NCBI GenBank assembly: GCA_937922015.1
Contig: CAKZVB010000073.1
Location: 1-64,000 of the forward strand
DNA length: 64,000 nucleotides
DNA from: an uncultured Granulosicoccaceae bacterium
Lineage (GTDB): Bacteria; Pseudomonadota; Gammaproteobacteria; Granulosicoccales; Granulosicoccaceae
Reading direction: 5' to 3'
Positions within the stretch are counted from its first letter, which is position 1, and each line of letters starts with the position of its first letter. A model generated the notes under the pieces. That model saw nothing but the letters and a program-made list of their open reading frames with translations, had not been told where the DNA came from and made no database searches. This document shows, one piece after another, positions 27,295 to 37,211 of the stretch. Position numbers and translations under genes: made by a program.

Positions 27295-27903
27295 ATGGAA
27301 AACGCGGCGCAGCTAGATGTTTATGCAGCACCTGCAGCAGATTTAGGTGTAGAGGTAACAGAGAATGTTGATTGTTCATTCTTTCCAACGTCTATAACAA
27401 AATTAGTAGTACTTACAGTAGTGACCATGGGGCTTTACTCGATCTACTGGTTTTACAAGCAGTGGAAGTATCAAGCCGGAAGTATGGATAAGAAAATATA
27501 TCCGCTTGCTCGTGCAATATTCAATATCTTTTATACCCATTCACTTTTTAAAAGAATCCAGCTTGCCAGCGGAGAGCGAGGTATTGATTCGAACATAAAT
27601 TACACTTCGATGGCAACGCTGTATGTAGTGCTGGGTGTGATTTCATGGTTCCTGGATGTAATGGATGGTACTGCTGCATCTGCATCTGAATATACCAACG
27701 TAATACTTGTTGCTGCATTGGCGATCGCGGTGATATCCATGTACCCGATAATTTTTGTGCAAAGGAAAATAAATCAAATTAATAATGATCCGGATGGAGC
27801 TATAAACAGCCGTTTCAGTGCTTACAATTATCTGGTTATTGCCCTTGGTGTAGTGTTCTGGGCATTGGTGTTGGTCGGGGTATTTTTACCTGAACCTTAT
27901 TAG
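27295..27903 (+). CDS. DUF4234-like integral membrane protein
   Basis: This 202-residue protein has a CGGAG element upstream of ATG 27295. The segment LTVVTMGLYSIYWFYKQWKYQAG resembles the DUF4234 signature of a membrane helix ending in YWFY-x-x-W. Three further hydrophobic segments follow (YVVLGVISWFLDVM, VILVAALAIAVISMYPIIFV, YLVIALGVVFWALVLVGVFL), giving about four transmembrane helices. No enzymatic motif is visible. It stands alone between convergent and divergent neighbours. Confidence 0.75.
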   Translation: MENAAQLDVYAAPAADLGVEVTENVDCSFFPTSITKLVVLTVVTMGLYSIYWFYKQWKYQAGSMDKKIYPLARAIFNIFYTHSLFKRIQLASGERGIDSNINYTSMATLYVVLGVISWFLDVMDGTAASASEYTNVILVAALAIAVISMYPIIFVQRKINQINNDPDGAINSRFSAYNYLVIALGVVFWALVLVGVFLPEPY

Positions 27904-27961
27904 TAATAGTGATGTTTTGGCGGATCGCTGGATTGTAGTGATCTGTCTCATCATCTGACGG

Positions 27962-28633
27962 TTAAACCTGATTTTTTAAAAATTCTGCAAATACCTCCAG
28001 TTTTATTTCGTCTCCAACTAAAGCGCCAAACTGGTCCATTCCAAACGCTGCACGACTGATCGATCCGCTGGCACTGAAGCCAATAGTGTATTGACCGGTA
28101 AATAGGTTGTCGGCACCCCCATTAAAGACACCGAGCATCGTAATTGGCTTCGTTACGCCACGTAACGTAAGGTCTCCTTTAAATACTATTTTGTTGTTGC
28201 CCCGGACTTGTACTTCGGTAGTTGTAAATGTAGCTTGCGGGAACTGTGCAGTATCAAACCATTGCGGTTTTTGTAGTAGTTCTTCCAGATCAGCATCGTT
28301 GGTATCGATGCTGGCCATATCGACTATTCCATCGAGTCGGGTGGCCGGCAGATTAGCGGGATCGAAATCCATCGTTGCGTTCAGCTTGTTGAAGCGACCA
28401 ACATAGGTTGATAAGCCCAGATGTTCAACTTTGAATAGCAGAAACGAGTGCTTTGCATCCAGATTAAACTGACCGCTTCTGAGCTTTGCGATCTCTGTCT
28501 GGTAGTTGGGGCGAACAATAGACGCGCATGAACTGATACAGAGCAGCAGGAAAATACAAATACAATATAAGTTGTGTGATGCACGCAAGTGCGCTGGCGA
28601 TGGTATATGCATATCCGTGTTGAAGAATCTCAT
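27962..28633 (-). CDS. YceI-family lipocalin-like lipoprotein
   Basis: YceI proteins are periplasmic beta-barrel carriers of isoprenoid-type lipids. This 223-residue copy has an N-terminal signal ending in the lipobox-like LCISS|C. The family pattern follows: FNLDAKHSFLLFKVEHLGLSTYVGRFNKLNATMDFDP, then FPQATFTTTEV, GDLTLRGVTKPITMLGVFNG and AAFGMDQFGALVGDEIKLEVFAEF. A lipid anchor is less common than a plain signal peptide for YceI. The class III cyclase gene lies upstream on the same strand, 53 bases away. Confidence 0.9.
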   Translation of the reverse strand: MRFFNTDMHIPSPAHLRASHNLYCICIFLLLCISSCASIVRPNYQTEIAKLRSGQFNLDAKHSFLLFKVEHLGLSTYVGRFNKLNATMDFDPANLPATRLDGIVDMASIDTNDADLEELLQKPQWFDTAQFPQATFTTTEVQVRGNNKIVFKGDLTLRGVTKPITMLGVFNGGADNLFTGQYTIGFSASGSISRAAFGMDQFGALVGDEIKLEVFAEFLKNQV

Positions 28634-28686
28634 GTGTTTAAGACTGTTTTAAGTCGAATCCATTTTTGTCACTTAGGCAACACTAA

Positions 28687-31600
28687 TTATTTTGAATAAC
28701 ACGCAGAAAGCTCGGGCCATTCGTTTAGTAGATTCTGAATCTTATTGTCCGTGGTGAATTGATCTGCCTTTTTCAGTGTCGCAGATGACTGTAGTACACG
28801 CAGTAACCATAACATAGCACCTCGGGATTCGGCGTCATCGATAGCTTGTTGATAATACACCTGTGCCGCGGCGTGTGATTGGGTAAGCTTTGTGTATTCT
28901 CCCTTGAGCCTCAACCATTCAGCACGACACCAATATTCCCCTGATCGTTCCATTTTATCCTGAGCCAGGTCGAGTTGCTTTTCGGCGCGAGTAAAGTCGT
29001 TTAGCGCAAGGCACACCTCAGCGATTTGAATATAGAAAAACGGAAGGTAATTGAGCGTCCCTGTTGACTGGTACATTTTGACACCTGCTGTCATCTCCGT
29101 AAGTGCATCCGTCAGGTTACCCTGTTGGTATTTAATTCTACCGTTAAAAAATACTGCTGATGCCAGCATCATTGGAAAATTATATTGCTCTGAGAGTTCG
29201 TGCAGCTGCCCGCAGTAGATGGCGGCTTTCGGGTGTGCTGTTAGCGAGGTCTGAAAGGCAAGAAAAACCAACGCCTGCGCCAGGTTGTGAGCATGATCGA
29301 TCTCAACGGCTCTTTTTAGATCCTGAGTATGTATCCTGAAGGCCGTTTCCGGCTGCCCCTGTACTGCTAGTGTCACACAATAGAAATTAGTGGCTGTCTG
29401 CAAATGATCTGCACCTATGGTAGCGGCGCTGTTTGCGTGCAGTGCGGGGTCGTAAAGCAGCCTCGACTTTTGAAGGTGTTCACTGGCCTGTTGAAAATCA
29501 CCGGTATTGAAACTGACTGCGCCCAAAGCCCGGTGACCGACCATGCGACTGGTAATGTCACCGGATTCATTGGCAAGATTTAGCAGATGGTGTGCATGTT
29601 CCAGAGCCTGGGTATAGTTGGTACGCAACAGGTTGTAGAGATAGAGACCATTTAGTACCGGTATCAACGCTTCTTTCTTTTGCAACTTATCGCACAGCGT
29701 TAATGATCGTTGGTAAATGTTTGCGATGTCTGATGAACCGGGCCCCAGGGTGCCACGCAAAACACTGGCGTGCACAATGTTCAGCTCCAGCTCAAAGTGA
29801 TCGCGACGCTCCCCGGATGACAATTCTGGCAGCAGTGGCCGGGCTGCCTCAATATGTGCGATGCATTCTTTGTTCGCAGACATACCTGACGCTCTCAAGG
29901 CGGCGCGGAGCCAGAATTCAATTGCCGGATCGGCCGCGTTTGCTGCGCTAAAGTGGCGTGCAACTCTTTCCGGCTGATTGTTCGCAAGCTCGGGTTGCCA
30001 GTCGCGAATTGATTCACCAACCTTGAAGTGCAGTGCCCGGCGGTTGTCACGCAGTAAGGTCTGGTAGGCAATCTCCTGAAACAGTGTATGGCGGAAACGG
30101 TAACATTCTGCGTTTGCGGCATCTTGTAGCAGTACGCCTGCGGTATTCAGAATGGCCAGGTCACGTTGTAGTTCTTTGTCGTTGAGATTTGAGAGGTTAC
30201 GTAACAATACAAGATCTATTTCATCACCGATAACCGCAGCCAGTGTTGCCAGTTCGCGTGCGTCCCCCAGTCGGTCAAGTTTTGCCATAAGCAGGCTTTG
30301 CAATGAAGACGGTATACCGTTTGACAAACCCTCAGATGCAAGTTTGTGACTGGCGGCTTCGAATAGCGCGTGTGTAATTTCTTCGATAAATAACGGTATG
30401 CCGTCGGCTTTTCGCAGTATCTCTTTGGCGAGCGAATCTGACAGCGAGCCATATTCGGCCATTAGGCGTGTGCACTCAGAGCTGTTTAGCGGTGCCAGAG
30501 TCATTGTCTGTATGTTGGGGGTAGTCAGTAATGCCGGATCAAATTCCGGCCGGCAGCTGCATATCACCATGAGGGATTGAGTATCAAGTTGCCCTGCCAG
30601 CGTATTTAGTAGCTCGAGCGTTGAAGGGTCGATAACATGGATGTTCTCGATCAACAAAACGGTAGGTTTGCGGGCGGCGAGTCCGGCGAGCATTTCGATC
30701 AATATGTTGATAAGTTCCAGACGACGTTCGCGCGGGGAACGTGAGTCAGCGCCGGAGTCCGGGCTTGAGACCCATAGTAATTCTGCGAGTCGTTGGGCTT
30801 CTTCGCTGCTTAGTGACAATGACAGGGCGCTGTCGATGATGCGATTCGTTTTTGTCTCTGAAGGGTCACTTGCTGTGAATCCACAAGTATTTTGCAGATA
30901 GGAGGTAACAGCAAAAAATACAGACTGGGTAGCATGTGGTGAGCATTCCCACCGAATAAAATGATGGTTTGACGGATCAATATTATTTTGGAACTCACGT
31001 ACCAGACGGGATTTGCCGATGCCCGGGTCGCCATTGATGAGAACAATCTGTCCGGTCTTTGCGCAGGCGCTACGCCACACGTTTTGCAGAACCTGCAATT
31101 CATGGTCGCGACCGATATGTTTGTAGTCGCTGGGCAACGAGAATAACGGTGTCGGCTGTTGAACCGGGATTTCGTAAGCGGTCTGCGGGTCACTGAATCC
31201 CTTCAGTGTCAGGTTATCCAGTGTATTTGCTTTGTAGCGACGTCTAATCAGTTGCCAGGTTTGTCTGTCAATAACCATCTGGTTCGGTGCGGCTACCCCT
31301 TGCAGACGAGCTGCAAGGTTGGGCGTTTGGCCCAGAACGGTATGTTCTTCGGATACCCCGGTACCAATGATGTCACCAGCCACCACCAGTCCGGTGGCGA
31401 TCCCGATCCGCACACGAAACCCTGATTCGATAAAACGTGTTGAGTGCTGGAAAGTCGACAATATTTGCTGTGCTGCCTGAACCGCACTGTAGGCGTCATC
31501 TTCCAATGCAACCGGATAGCCAAAATAAACCAGTACACCATCACCCATGTATCGGGCAATAAAGGCGCGGTGGGACTCCAGTAACTGACTGACTGTTTCC

Positions 31601-31956
31601 TGATAGTCGCGTATCACATCACGCAGGTCCTCAAGGTCAAGTCGTAAAGACAATTCAGTGGAGCCGACCAAATCGCAGAACATCACTGTCACCTGTCGGC
31701 GTTCTGCAAAACTGGATTCAGCATCGGCAAGATCCACCAGTGCAGACGCAGGCCATTGGCGTTGCTTTTTTTGGGTAGCGGGTAGCGTGGCGATGGCGCG
31801 TAGCAGGCGTTTGCGGTGCCCCAGTGTGAACCCTATGTCTGCCAGATCAGCTTCTGTAAGGTCAACCATGATGTCCAGATCAATATCATGTTGAGCAAGT
31901 GTGTGATGCAGGGTGCTGAGCCCGTGTTTTTCCAGCCATTCTAACAGGGAGATCAT
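28687..31956 (-). CDS. SAM domain - class III nucleotide cyclase - ATPase - TPR protein
   Basis: This 1089-residue protein has four parts. Residues 1-60 form a SAM (sterile alpha motif) domain (LLEWLEKHGLSTLHHTLAQHDI). Residues 85-250 are a class III cyclase with metal Asp95 (FCDLVGST) and Asp139 (MGDGVLVYFG), plus VLGQTPNLAARLQ. An AAA/STAND-like ATPase follows, with Walker A GDPGIGKS at 309-316 and LLIENIHVIDP as Walker B. TPR-like helices fill residues about 600-1080. Both metal Asp are kept, so it is probably active, making cAMP or cGMP under control of the ATPase and TPR parts. No membrane segment is seen. Confidence 0.9.
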   Translation of the reverse strand: MISLLEWLEKHGLSTLHHTLAQHDIDLDIMVDLTEADLADIGFTLGHRKRLLRAIATLPATQKKQRQWPASALVDLADAESSFAERRQVTVMFCDLVGSTELSLRLDLEDLRDVIRDYQETVSQLLESHRAFIARYMGDGVLVYFGYPVALEDDAYSAVQAAQQILSTFQHSTRFIESGFRVRIGIATGLVVAGDIIGTGVSEEHTVLGQTPNLAARLQGVAAPNQMVIDRQTWQLIRRRYKANTLDNLTLKGFSDPQTAYEIPVQQPTPLFSLPSDYKHIGRDHELQVLQNVWRSACAKTGQIVLINGDPGIGKSRLVREFQNNIDPSNHHFIRWECSPHATQSVFFAVTSYLQNTCGFTASDPSETKTNRIIDSALSLSLSSEEAQRLAELLWVSSPDSGADSRSPRERRLELINILIEMLAGLAARKPTVLLIENIHVIDPSTLELLNTLAGQLDTQSLMVICSCRPEFDPALLTTPNIQTMTLAPLNSSECTRLMAEYGSLSDSLAKEILRKADGIPLFIEEITHALFEAASHKLASEGLSNGIPSSLQSLLMAKLDRLGDARELATLAAVIGDEIDLVLLRNLSNLNDKELQRDLAILNTAGVLLQDAANAECYRFRHTLFQEIAYQTLLRDNRRALHFKVGESIRDWQPELANNQPERVARHFSAANAADPAIEFWLRAALRASGMSANKECIAHIEAARPLLPELSSGERRDHFELELNIVHASVLRGTLGPGSSDIANIYQRSLTLCDKLQKKEALIPVLNGLYLYNLLRTNYTQALEHAHHLLNLANESGDITSRMVGHRALGAVSFNTGDFQQASEHLQKSRLLYDPALHANSAATIGADHLQTATNFYCVTLAVQGQPETAFRIHTQDLKRAVEIDHAHNLAQALVFLAFQTSLTAHPKAAIYCGQLHELSEQYNFPMMLASAVFFNGRIKYQQGNLTDALTEMTAGVKMYQSTGTLNYLPFFYIQIAEVCLALNDFTRAEKQLDLAQDKMERSGEYWCRAEWLRLKGEYTKLTQSHAAAQVYYQQAIDDAESRGAMLWLLRVLQSSATLKKADQFTTDNKIQNLLNEWPELSACYSK

Positions 31957-32398
31957 GGCGGTATTGTAGGCTAAAATGTTGTTCGGGTGCTGATCGTACC
32001 TGCTGCGTCGCGCCGTAAGACAAGCGGCAATGCGAATCGGCGCTAAAAAACCTGGATGATACTTCGTTCCCGCAACTGCCCCATGGCAGATTGAGAAATG
32101 CGCCGGCTACCATTAATCTGTCTAACGCACGCCATGGATCTCCCCCGAACAGACCCTACCGCCGTACCCCGCGAATCCGGTGAACATAATCGGGATGTTT
32201 TGCTGAAATGAAGTGTAAACTGACGTCCGGATAACCGCTTGCACTGACCAGGATAGTTCGGGCCGCCCGCCCTTGATACAGCCTGAACAGCTGCCAGTAC
32301 AAGACGGTATCTGGCCGATATTTCTGTGCGCTGTAAAAAAAGTATGTGCATCTGCGCACAAAGCATGTCTGTTGCAGATACACAGCAAGGAGATCAAA
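31957..32398. other. 442-base gap between the cyclase and PLP-enzyme genes
   Basis: Several short minus-strand ORFs overlap here (31886-32113, 32043-32366, 32122-32478) but they contradict one another and have Cys-rich, random-looking composition. No RNA gene or clear hairpin terminator was found. The last bases hold the AAGGAG ribosome-binding site of the next gene. The gap presumably holds the divergent promoters. Confidence 0.5.
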
Positions 32399-34264
32399 TT
32401 GAATTCAATAGAAAGCTGTTTTAGCACTGTCAGGCAAATCCTTGATAATTTACCTGCGGGCTGGGTGGAGATGACCACTCACCGACTGGATGTATATGAT
32501 GAAGCGCAGGCAAAGTCACAATTTCTGGAGAATCTGCATGCCCTGACGTCCACCCCGGACTACGATGTGAGTAGCCTTGATGCACTTCCAACTGCATACG
32601 ATTACACACGTCTCGGTCATCCACTGTCCTGTGTTCTGGAGTGGGTACTTGCGCAAGTCAATCAGTCAACATCAGATAACGTAATAACGTTTTCATCCAC
32701 AACCATGCCTGCTCTGGCAATTTTACGCAAAAACGCATTAAGCGATGTAACTACCTATCTGTACTACGACACCGACTCATTCCCTCTTATCGACAGCGAA
32801 AGACTGGAAAATATTTACGGGTACAAATTCGAGTCTGAAAAGATAGACAATGTCGCACAGATCCAGCAGCACCAGGGTGGCTCGGTGATCTTTATTACTC
32901 AATCCCCTTACAAAACCCCGTTGGAAACTAATGCAAATATCGATGCGGTAGTCAACATTCACCCGCATTGTGGCAGCGTTGTTATTCTAAATGCCGGCAA
33001 CGCCGAGATGGTTAAAGACATACAGCACGTAAGGCGACGCGAAACCATAGCGATGACACCACTCAACGCGCTTAATCTGCTGCATGAAATTGTCAACGAT
33101 AAGACAGCCCCGGCCGAGGTATGCGAGCCGGACAACCTCAGCACGGTTTACCATTGCATCAAGGAGAACACCGGTAGTGACGTAAAACCGCTTGTCGCAT
33201 CCAGTGGCCTGTCTATTCAATACGCAATGATGATGGGGCTTGTCGAAGACGCCATGGTTCATCACCCTGGAAAACCGATAAACCTCATTATTCCACCTAA
33301 CTGCTACGGTGGCACCAACGACCAGGCAAGACGAATTGCAGCACTGGTGCCGGATGTAGATATCGTCGATTTGTACGTCGATAACGGTCAGAATCTGGTC
33401 AGTAGTCTTGACCGGGTGCTGAATGAAGCTGCTGACAGTAACGCCGTGCCTGTCATACTGGCGGAAATACCCACTAACCCCCGGGTAGAGGTGCCGGACA
33501 TGAACAAACTGGCGGCGGTTTTAACCGCGCAACGACAAACTTCGCTTAATACTGTGGCAGTCGCACCGGTATTTACTGTGGATCAAACCTTTTGCCCTAA
33601 CGTAAAACTGTTGCATCAGCAAAGTGTGCTGGCGGACGTGAAAACTGTTTCCTATACCAGTGGCTCAAAGTTCCCCAGCGGCGGGCGCTGTAACAGCGGG
33701 TTTTGCACCACCAACAATGCGGCAAGAGCGGCGCAAGAGTTGATTGAGGCGCATCTGGTGTTATCAGACAACGGTGCGACTGCCAACCAGTTAAATACAA
33801 TGGCAGAACACATGCCCTCGATGCCAGAGCGAATTACCCAGGCCTATAACAATACGCGGGCGTTCGTCGATCATATTGAAAGCGTACTGCCAGTGGCAAA
33901 AATTAATTTTATACCACACGAACTGGCCGAACGGGGGTTCACCCCATCCGTATTCTCGCTGGATTTGCCGGCCGGTGGAACAACAACCGCTGCCCGAAAA
34001 GAAAGTACAAAACTGCTCAACGTAAAGCTTATCGAGCACATGATTGAAAAGCTGCCGGACGATTGTAAACATTGCGTCAGTTACGGCCAGCTCAAGGGCA
34101 GCTACTGGACCATACCGGCAACGTCGACTCAGGGTACAACAAAAGAAACCGACAAAGATTATATCGTGCGAGTGGCGATTGCACCGGATATCGATGTAGC
34201 CAAATTGTGCACCACTTTTGACGAATTTTGTCTTAACGAGGGCCTTTTACAGACGACTCTGTAA
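32399..34264 (+). CDS. Enlarged cystathionine gamma-synthase-like PLP enzyme
   Basis: The start is taken as TTG 32399, seven bases after AAGGAG; the track start at 32273 has no such site. The 621-residue protein has a CGS-type fold-type I PLP domain in its C-terminal 340 residues or so: YGGTND, AEIPTNPRVEVPDM, the PLP-ring Asp in VDQTFCPN (Asp395) and the PLP Lys in SYTSGSKFPSGG (Lys424). The first 250 residues are an extension absent from usual bacterial enzymes of about 390 residues, and recall the long fungal-type enzymes. A role in sulfur amino acid metabolism is likely; the reaction is not known. Confidence 0.82.
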   Translation: MNSIESCFSTVRQILDNLPAGWVEMTTHRLDVYDEAQAKSQFLENLHALTSTPDYDVSSLDALPTAYDYTRLGHPLSCVLEWVLAQVNQSTSDNVITFSSTTMPALAILRKNALSDVTTYLYYDTDSFPLIDSERLENIYGYKFESEKIDNVAQIQQHQGGSVIFITQSPYKTPLETNANIDAVVNIHPHCGSVVILNAGNAEMVKDIQHVRRRETIAMTPLNALNLLHEIVNDKTAPAEVCEPDNLSTVYHCIKENTGSDVKPLVASSGLSIQYAMMMGLVEDAMVHHPGKPINLIIPPNCYGGTNDQARRIAALVPDVDIVDLYVDNGQNLVSSLDRVLNEAADSNAVPVILAEIPTNPRVEVPDMNKLAAVLTAQRQTSLNTVAVAPVFTVDQTFCPNVKLLHQQSVLADVKTVSYTSGSKFPSGGRCNSGFCTTNNAARAAQELIEAHLVLSDNGATANQLNTMAEHMPSMPERITQAYNNTRAFVDHIESVLPVAKINFIPHELAERGFTPSVFSLDLPAGGTTTAARKESTKLLNVKLIEHMIEKLPDDCKHCVSYGQLKGSYWTIPATSTQGTTKETDKDYIVRVAIAPDIDVAKLCTTFDEFCLNEGLLQTTL

Positions 34265-34416
34265 GACAGCACTCGTAAGCTTACTATGTTTCCCGCGACG
34301 CCTTGTGTCGCAGAAACATTCAGCGACGCCGCCATTATTTATAGAGCACCTATAATCATAATATGACTTCGCTAAAAGAGACTGGCTGATAGTGTCTGAC
34401 TGGAGCAGTGGTGTGC

Positions 34417-35124
34417 ATGCAATATGTAAATGAGTTGTTAAGGTATTGGGTTGAGGCACCCTGGTATATTGCCTTGTCAATGTCGTTGATGGTTAATGTA
34501 TCTGTTTTCGTGGTGACCGCACACGTCCTGGACACCCTCATCGCGCGGCTTGTGGCCACTGGAAAATACGGCAGTTACATTGATGAGCGTCAGCTAAAAC
34601 CCGGTCAAAAAAAATTTGAAATTAGCTATGGTGTGGCTGCCTGTGCCATGTTTGCATTACTTAGCCTTTTAACGCGGGTATTGTTTGATCATTATTGGCC
34701 TACTACCCTGCGACAACTGGCGATACAGCTTGGTTTGTTTGTGGTGTTTTACGAGACGTATTCGTATTTTGTGCATCGGCTTCTGCATACCGGCTGGTTT
34801 ATAAAGTTCCATTCTGTGCATCACCGGTCTGTGCGGGTAACACCCTGGACGGCGTATAGTGTTCACCCTGTCGAGGCCGCTTTTATCGGTATGAGTGCCC
34901 CGATTTTTATGTTCCTATTCTCGATGAGTCTGGGTCTGACGTTATTGCTACACATTTTCGGAATGATGTTTACCATTGTGTTGCATTCCAATTTCCGTTT
35001 AGAGGGCCAATTGGATAAGCTGGTCAGATACCCTGCCTATCACGCATCTCACCACCTGATGGGCAAAGTCAATTTTGGTTTTATTCACTCGTTTTGGGAC
35101 GACAGATTCAAGACACGCAAATAG
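34417..35124 (+). CDS. Fatty acid hydroxylase / sterol desaturase family membrane protein
   Basis: This protein has about four membrane segments and the di-iron histidine motifs of the family: HRLLH, then KFHSVHHRS, and near the end YHASHHLMG. Such enzymes use O2 to hydroxylate or desaturate lipid chains or sterol-like molecules. The ATG at 34417 is a likely start; GTG at 34411 is nearer to the TGGAG element, and the track's GTG 34408 is too close. A cytochrome P450 gene follows about 95 bases later in the same direction, so the two may modify the same lipid. Confidence 0.85.
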   Translation: MQYVNELLRYWVEAPWYIALSMSLMVNVSVFVVTAHVLDTLIARLVATGKYGSYIDERQLKPGQKKFEISYGVAACAMFALLSLLTRVLFDHYWPTTLRQLAIQLGLFVVFYETYSYFVHRLLHTGWFIKFHSVHHRSVRVTPWTAYSVHPVEAAFIGMSAPIFMFLFSMSLGLTLLLHIFGMMFTIVLHSNFRLEGQLDKLVRYPAYHASHHLMGKVNFGFIHSFWDDRFKTRK

Positions 35125-35219
35125 TCCCGGTCACATTTGCTTCGGTGCCGTCCGTCTTGACACAATAGTAGTATTGCCTGCTAAGCTGAGTGAGTCTGGT
35201 GAGGAAACAAATAGACCAC

Positions 35220-36428
35220 ATGAATCTCAACGATGCTGTCTCATTTGATCTAAATGCAATTGACAGTGCATTTATAGAAGATCCCTATCCCACCTTGCGT
35301 AGCCTGCGTGAATTAGACCCGGTTCATGTCAACCCGGATGGATCATTGTATCTGACGCGTTATGAAGATGTACGCGCCGTCTATCAGGACCGTTCGATGG
35401 CGTCAGATAAAACCAAGGCGTTTAAGGAAAAGTTTGGGGAAGGCCCGCTGTACACCCACCATACTACCAGTCTGATATTCAATGACCCGCCTTACCACAC
35501 AACTGTCAGAAAGTTACTGGCGCATGCATTCACTCCTCGTAAACTGGCGGAGATGGAGCCGCTTATTGAAGGTATTGTCGATTCATTGCTCGATGATCTG
35601 GATGGTGCAGGTGATGTGGATTTTGTCACTGCATTTGCAATGCGGCTTCCCACAGAGGTGATCTCATTCATGTTGGGTGTGCCACAGGACTATCGATCGA
35701 GACTTCGCGGCTTTTCACTGGCGATTCTCGGGGCACTGGATCCGGTTATATCCACAGACAGGTTAAATCGTGGCAACGAGGCAGTCGCCGAGTTTGCAGA
35801 AATACTGGGGGATCTGATCAATCATCGCCGTGCGCATCCGGAGGGTGCCGGTCAGGGCGAAGTGTTAGAGGCGTTGATTTTCGGCGAGTTTGACGGCCGC
35901 AGGCTTTCACAGGAAGAGCTAATACAAAATTGTATTTTTCTGTTAAACGCCGGACATGAGACAACAACCAGTCTGATGGCCAACGGGGTGGGTATGTTAC
36001 TGCAGGCACCGGATCAATATAAACTGCTGCGTGATCATCCGGAATTTATGGAAAGTGCTGTGGAAGAGATTCTTCGTTATGAGAGTCCACTGCAGATTGG
36101 CAACCGACTCACCAGCGTTGAGACGGAAATTGGTGATAAGTTAATTCCCGCGGGTACCGACATCCATACCTCTATCGCCGGTGCTAACCGTGATCCGGCG
36201 GTCTTTGATAAACCGGACACCATAGATTTTACGCGCAAGCCAAATAAACATATCTCGTTTATTACAGGGATACATGTATGTCTGGGGGCAACGCTTGCCC
36301 GTTATGAAGGCAAAATTGCTTTCAGCAGACTGATTAACCGATTCCCGAATATGCAATCTGCGGGCAAATCAGAACGCATGCCGCTGGCTAGATTTCGTGG
36401 TTACAGTAATTTGCCCGTGCGTTTTTGA
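35220..36428 (+). CDS. Cytochrome P450
   Basis: This soluble bacterial-type P450 of about 402 residues has the I-helix oxygen motif NAGHETTTSL, the ExxR pair in EEILRYESP and the heme loop FITGIHVCLGATLARYEGKIAF, whose Cys is the heme ligand. The N-terminal DPYPTLRSLRELDPV is typical of class I enzymes. No ferredoxin or ferredoxin reductase gene is adjacent, so electrons must come from elsewhere. The ATG at 35220 is preferred to the GTG at 35190. Substrate unknown. Confidence 0.93.
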   Translation: MNLNDAVSFDLNAIDSAFIEDPYPTLRSLRELDPVHVNPDGSLYLTRYEDVRAVYQDRSMASDKTKAFKEKFGEGPLYTHHTTSLIFNDPPYHTTVRKLLAHAFTPRKLAEMEPLIEGIVDSLLDDLDGAGDVDFVTAFAMRLPTEVISFMLGVPQDYRSRLRGFSLAILGALDPVISTDRLNRGNEAVAEFAEILGDLINHRRAHPEGAGQGEVLEALIFGEFDGRRLSQEELIQNCIFLLNAGHETTTSLMANGVGMLLQAPDQYKLLRDHPEFMESAVEEILRYESPLQIGNRLTSVETEIGDKLIPAGTDIHTSIAGANRDPAVFDKPDTIDFTRKPNKHISFITGIHVCLGATLARYEGKIAFSRLINRFPNMQSAGKSERMPLARFRGYSNLPVRF

Positions 36429-36455
36429 TCTGTGCGTTTACAACTCCAGCCGCGT

Positions 36456-37208
36456 TTAGCGTTTTGCTGCGTAGTAGGATACCCGTCTTTCAAGGTATGC
36501 CAGAAATTCAGATATAGTGAAAGCCAGTGCAAACAGGACGATCAACACGGCCCAGAAGTGTTTCATCAGAAAGTTGTTAGAGTACAATTCAAACAACGCG
36601 CCGAATCCGACCAGTGAAATCAGTAATTGGCCGATAATTACGCCCTTGACAGCTCTTATTATTCCGATACGAACACCGCCAAGAATCTCGGGCAAGGCCG
36701 CCCAGAAATAAATCTTACTGAAAGCGTCCCATGATGAAGCGCCGAAACTTGTCGCCATTTCGATCAGCGAGCGATTGATCTGCATGACGCCTGCACGGGC
36801 GTTCAAAATAATTATCCATATGGCAAATAGCGTGGTGGTGATAATAATAGACTTCATACCAAAGCCGAATAACACCATCAGCACGGGAACCAGTGCGGTT
36901 AAAGGGGCACTGAGAAAGATATTCACCCAGGGTAATAACAATTCGTCCACCAGCCGGTTTTTTCCCATCAGGATCCCGGTAGGGATTCCGATAACTATGG
37001 CGAAGAAAACACCCGAGCAAAATGCATAGGCCGTTTCATACAGAGCCTTTTGAAATGCGGACGTTCCGATAATTTCAAATAACGTTGCAACAACCTCTGA
37101 TAGCGGTGGTACAAAAAATGAATAACCCGATCTGCCGAATACTTCCCACAACAACCCCCACAGAATCAATGAGGACATCGCCGGCAGGCGAACACCAAAT
37201 ACCTTCAT
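36456..37208 (-). CDS. ABC transporter permease (SsuC/TauC type)
   Basis: This 250-residue inner-membrane permease has about six hydrophobic helices and the EAA-type loop MATSFGASSWDAFSKIYFWAALPEILGGVRIGIIRAVKG that contacts the ATPase. It belongs to the nitrate/sulfonate/taurine class (BPD_transp_1). It is the last gene of a minus-strand operon in the order gntR, binding protein, permease, ATPase, permease, and starts 3 bases after the ATPase stop. Two different permeases imply a heterodimeric channel. It is convergent with the P450 gene (27-base gap). Confidence 0.93.
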   Translation of the reverse strand: MKVFGVRLPAMSSLILWGLLWEVFGRSGYSFFVPPLSEVVATLFEIIGTSAFQKALYETAYAFCSGVFFAIVIGIPTGILMGKNRLVDELLLPWVNIFLSAPLTALVPVLMVLFGFGMKSIIITTTLFAIWIIILNARAGVMQINRSLIEMATSFGASSWDAFSKIYFWAALPEILGGVRIGIIRAVKGVIIGQLLISLVGFGALFELYSNNFLMKHFWAVLIVLFALAFTISEFLAYLERRVSYYAAKR

Positions 37209-37211
37209 GGT

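Noticed and set aside
27065-27388. 107-residue minus-strand ORF just upstream of the 93-residue gene
   Set aside because: It overlaps the well-supported start of the divergent membrane protein at 27295 and has no good start site of its own outside that overlap.
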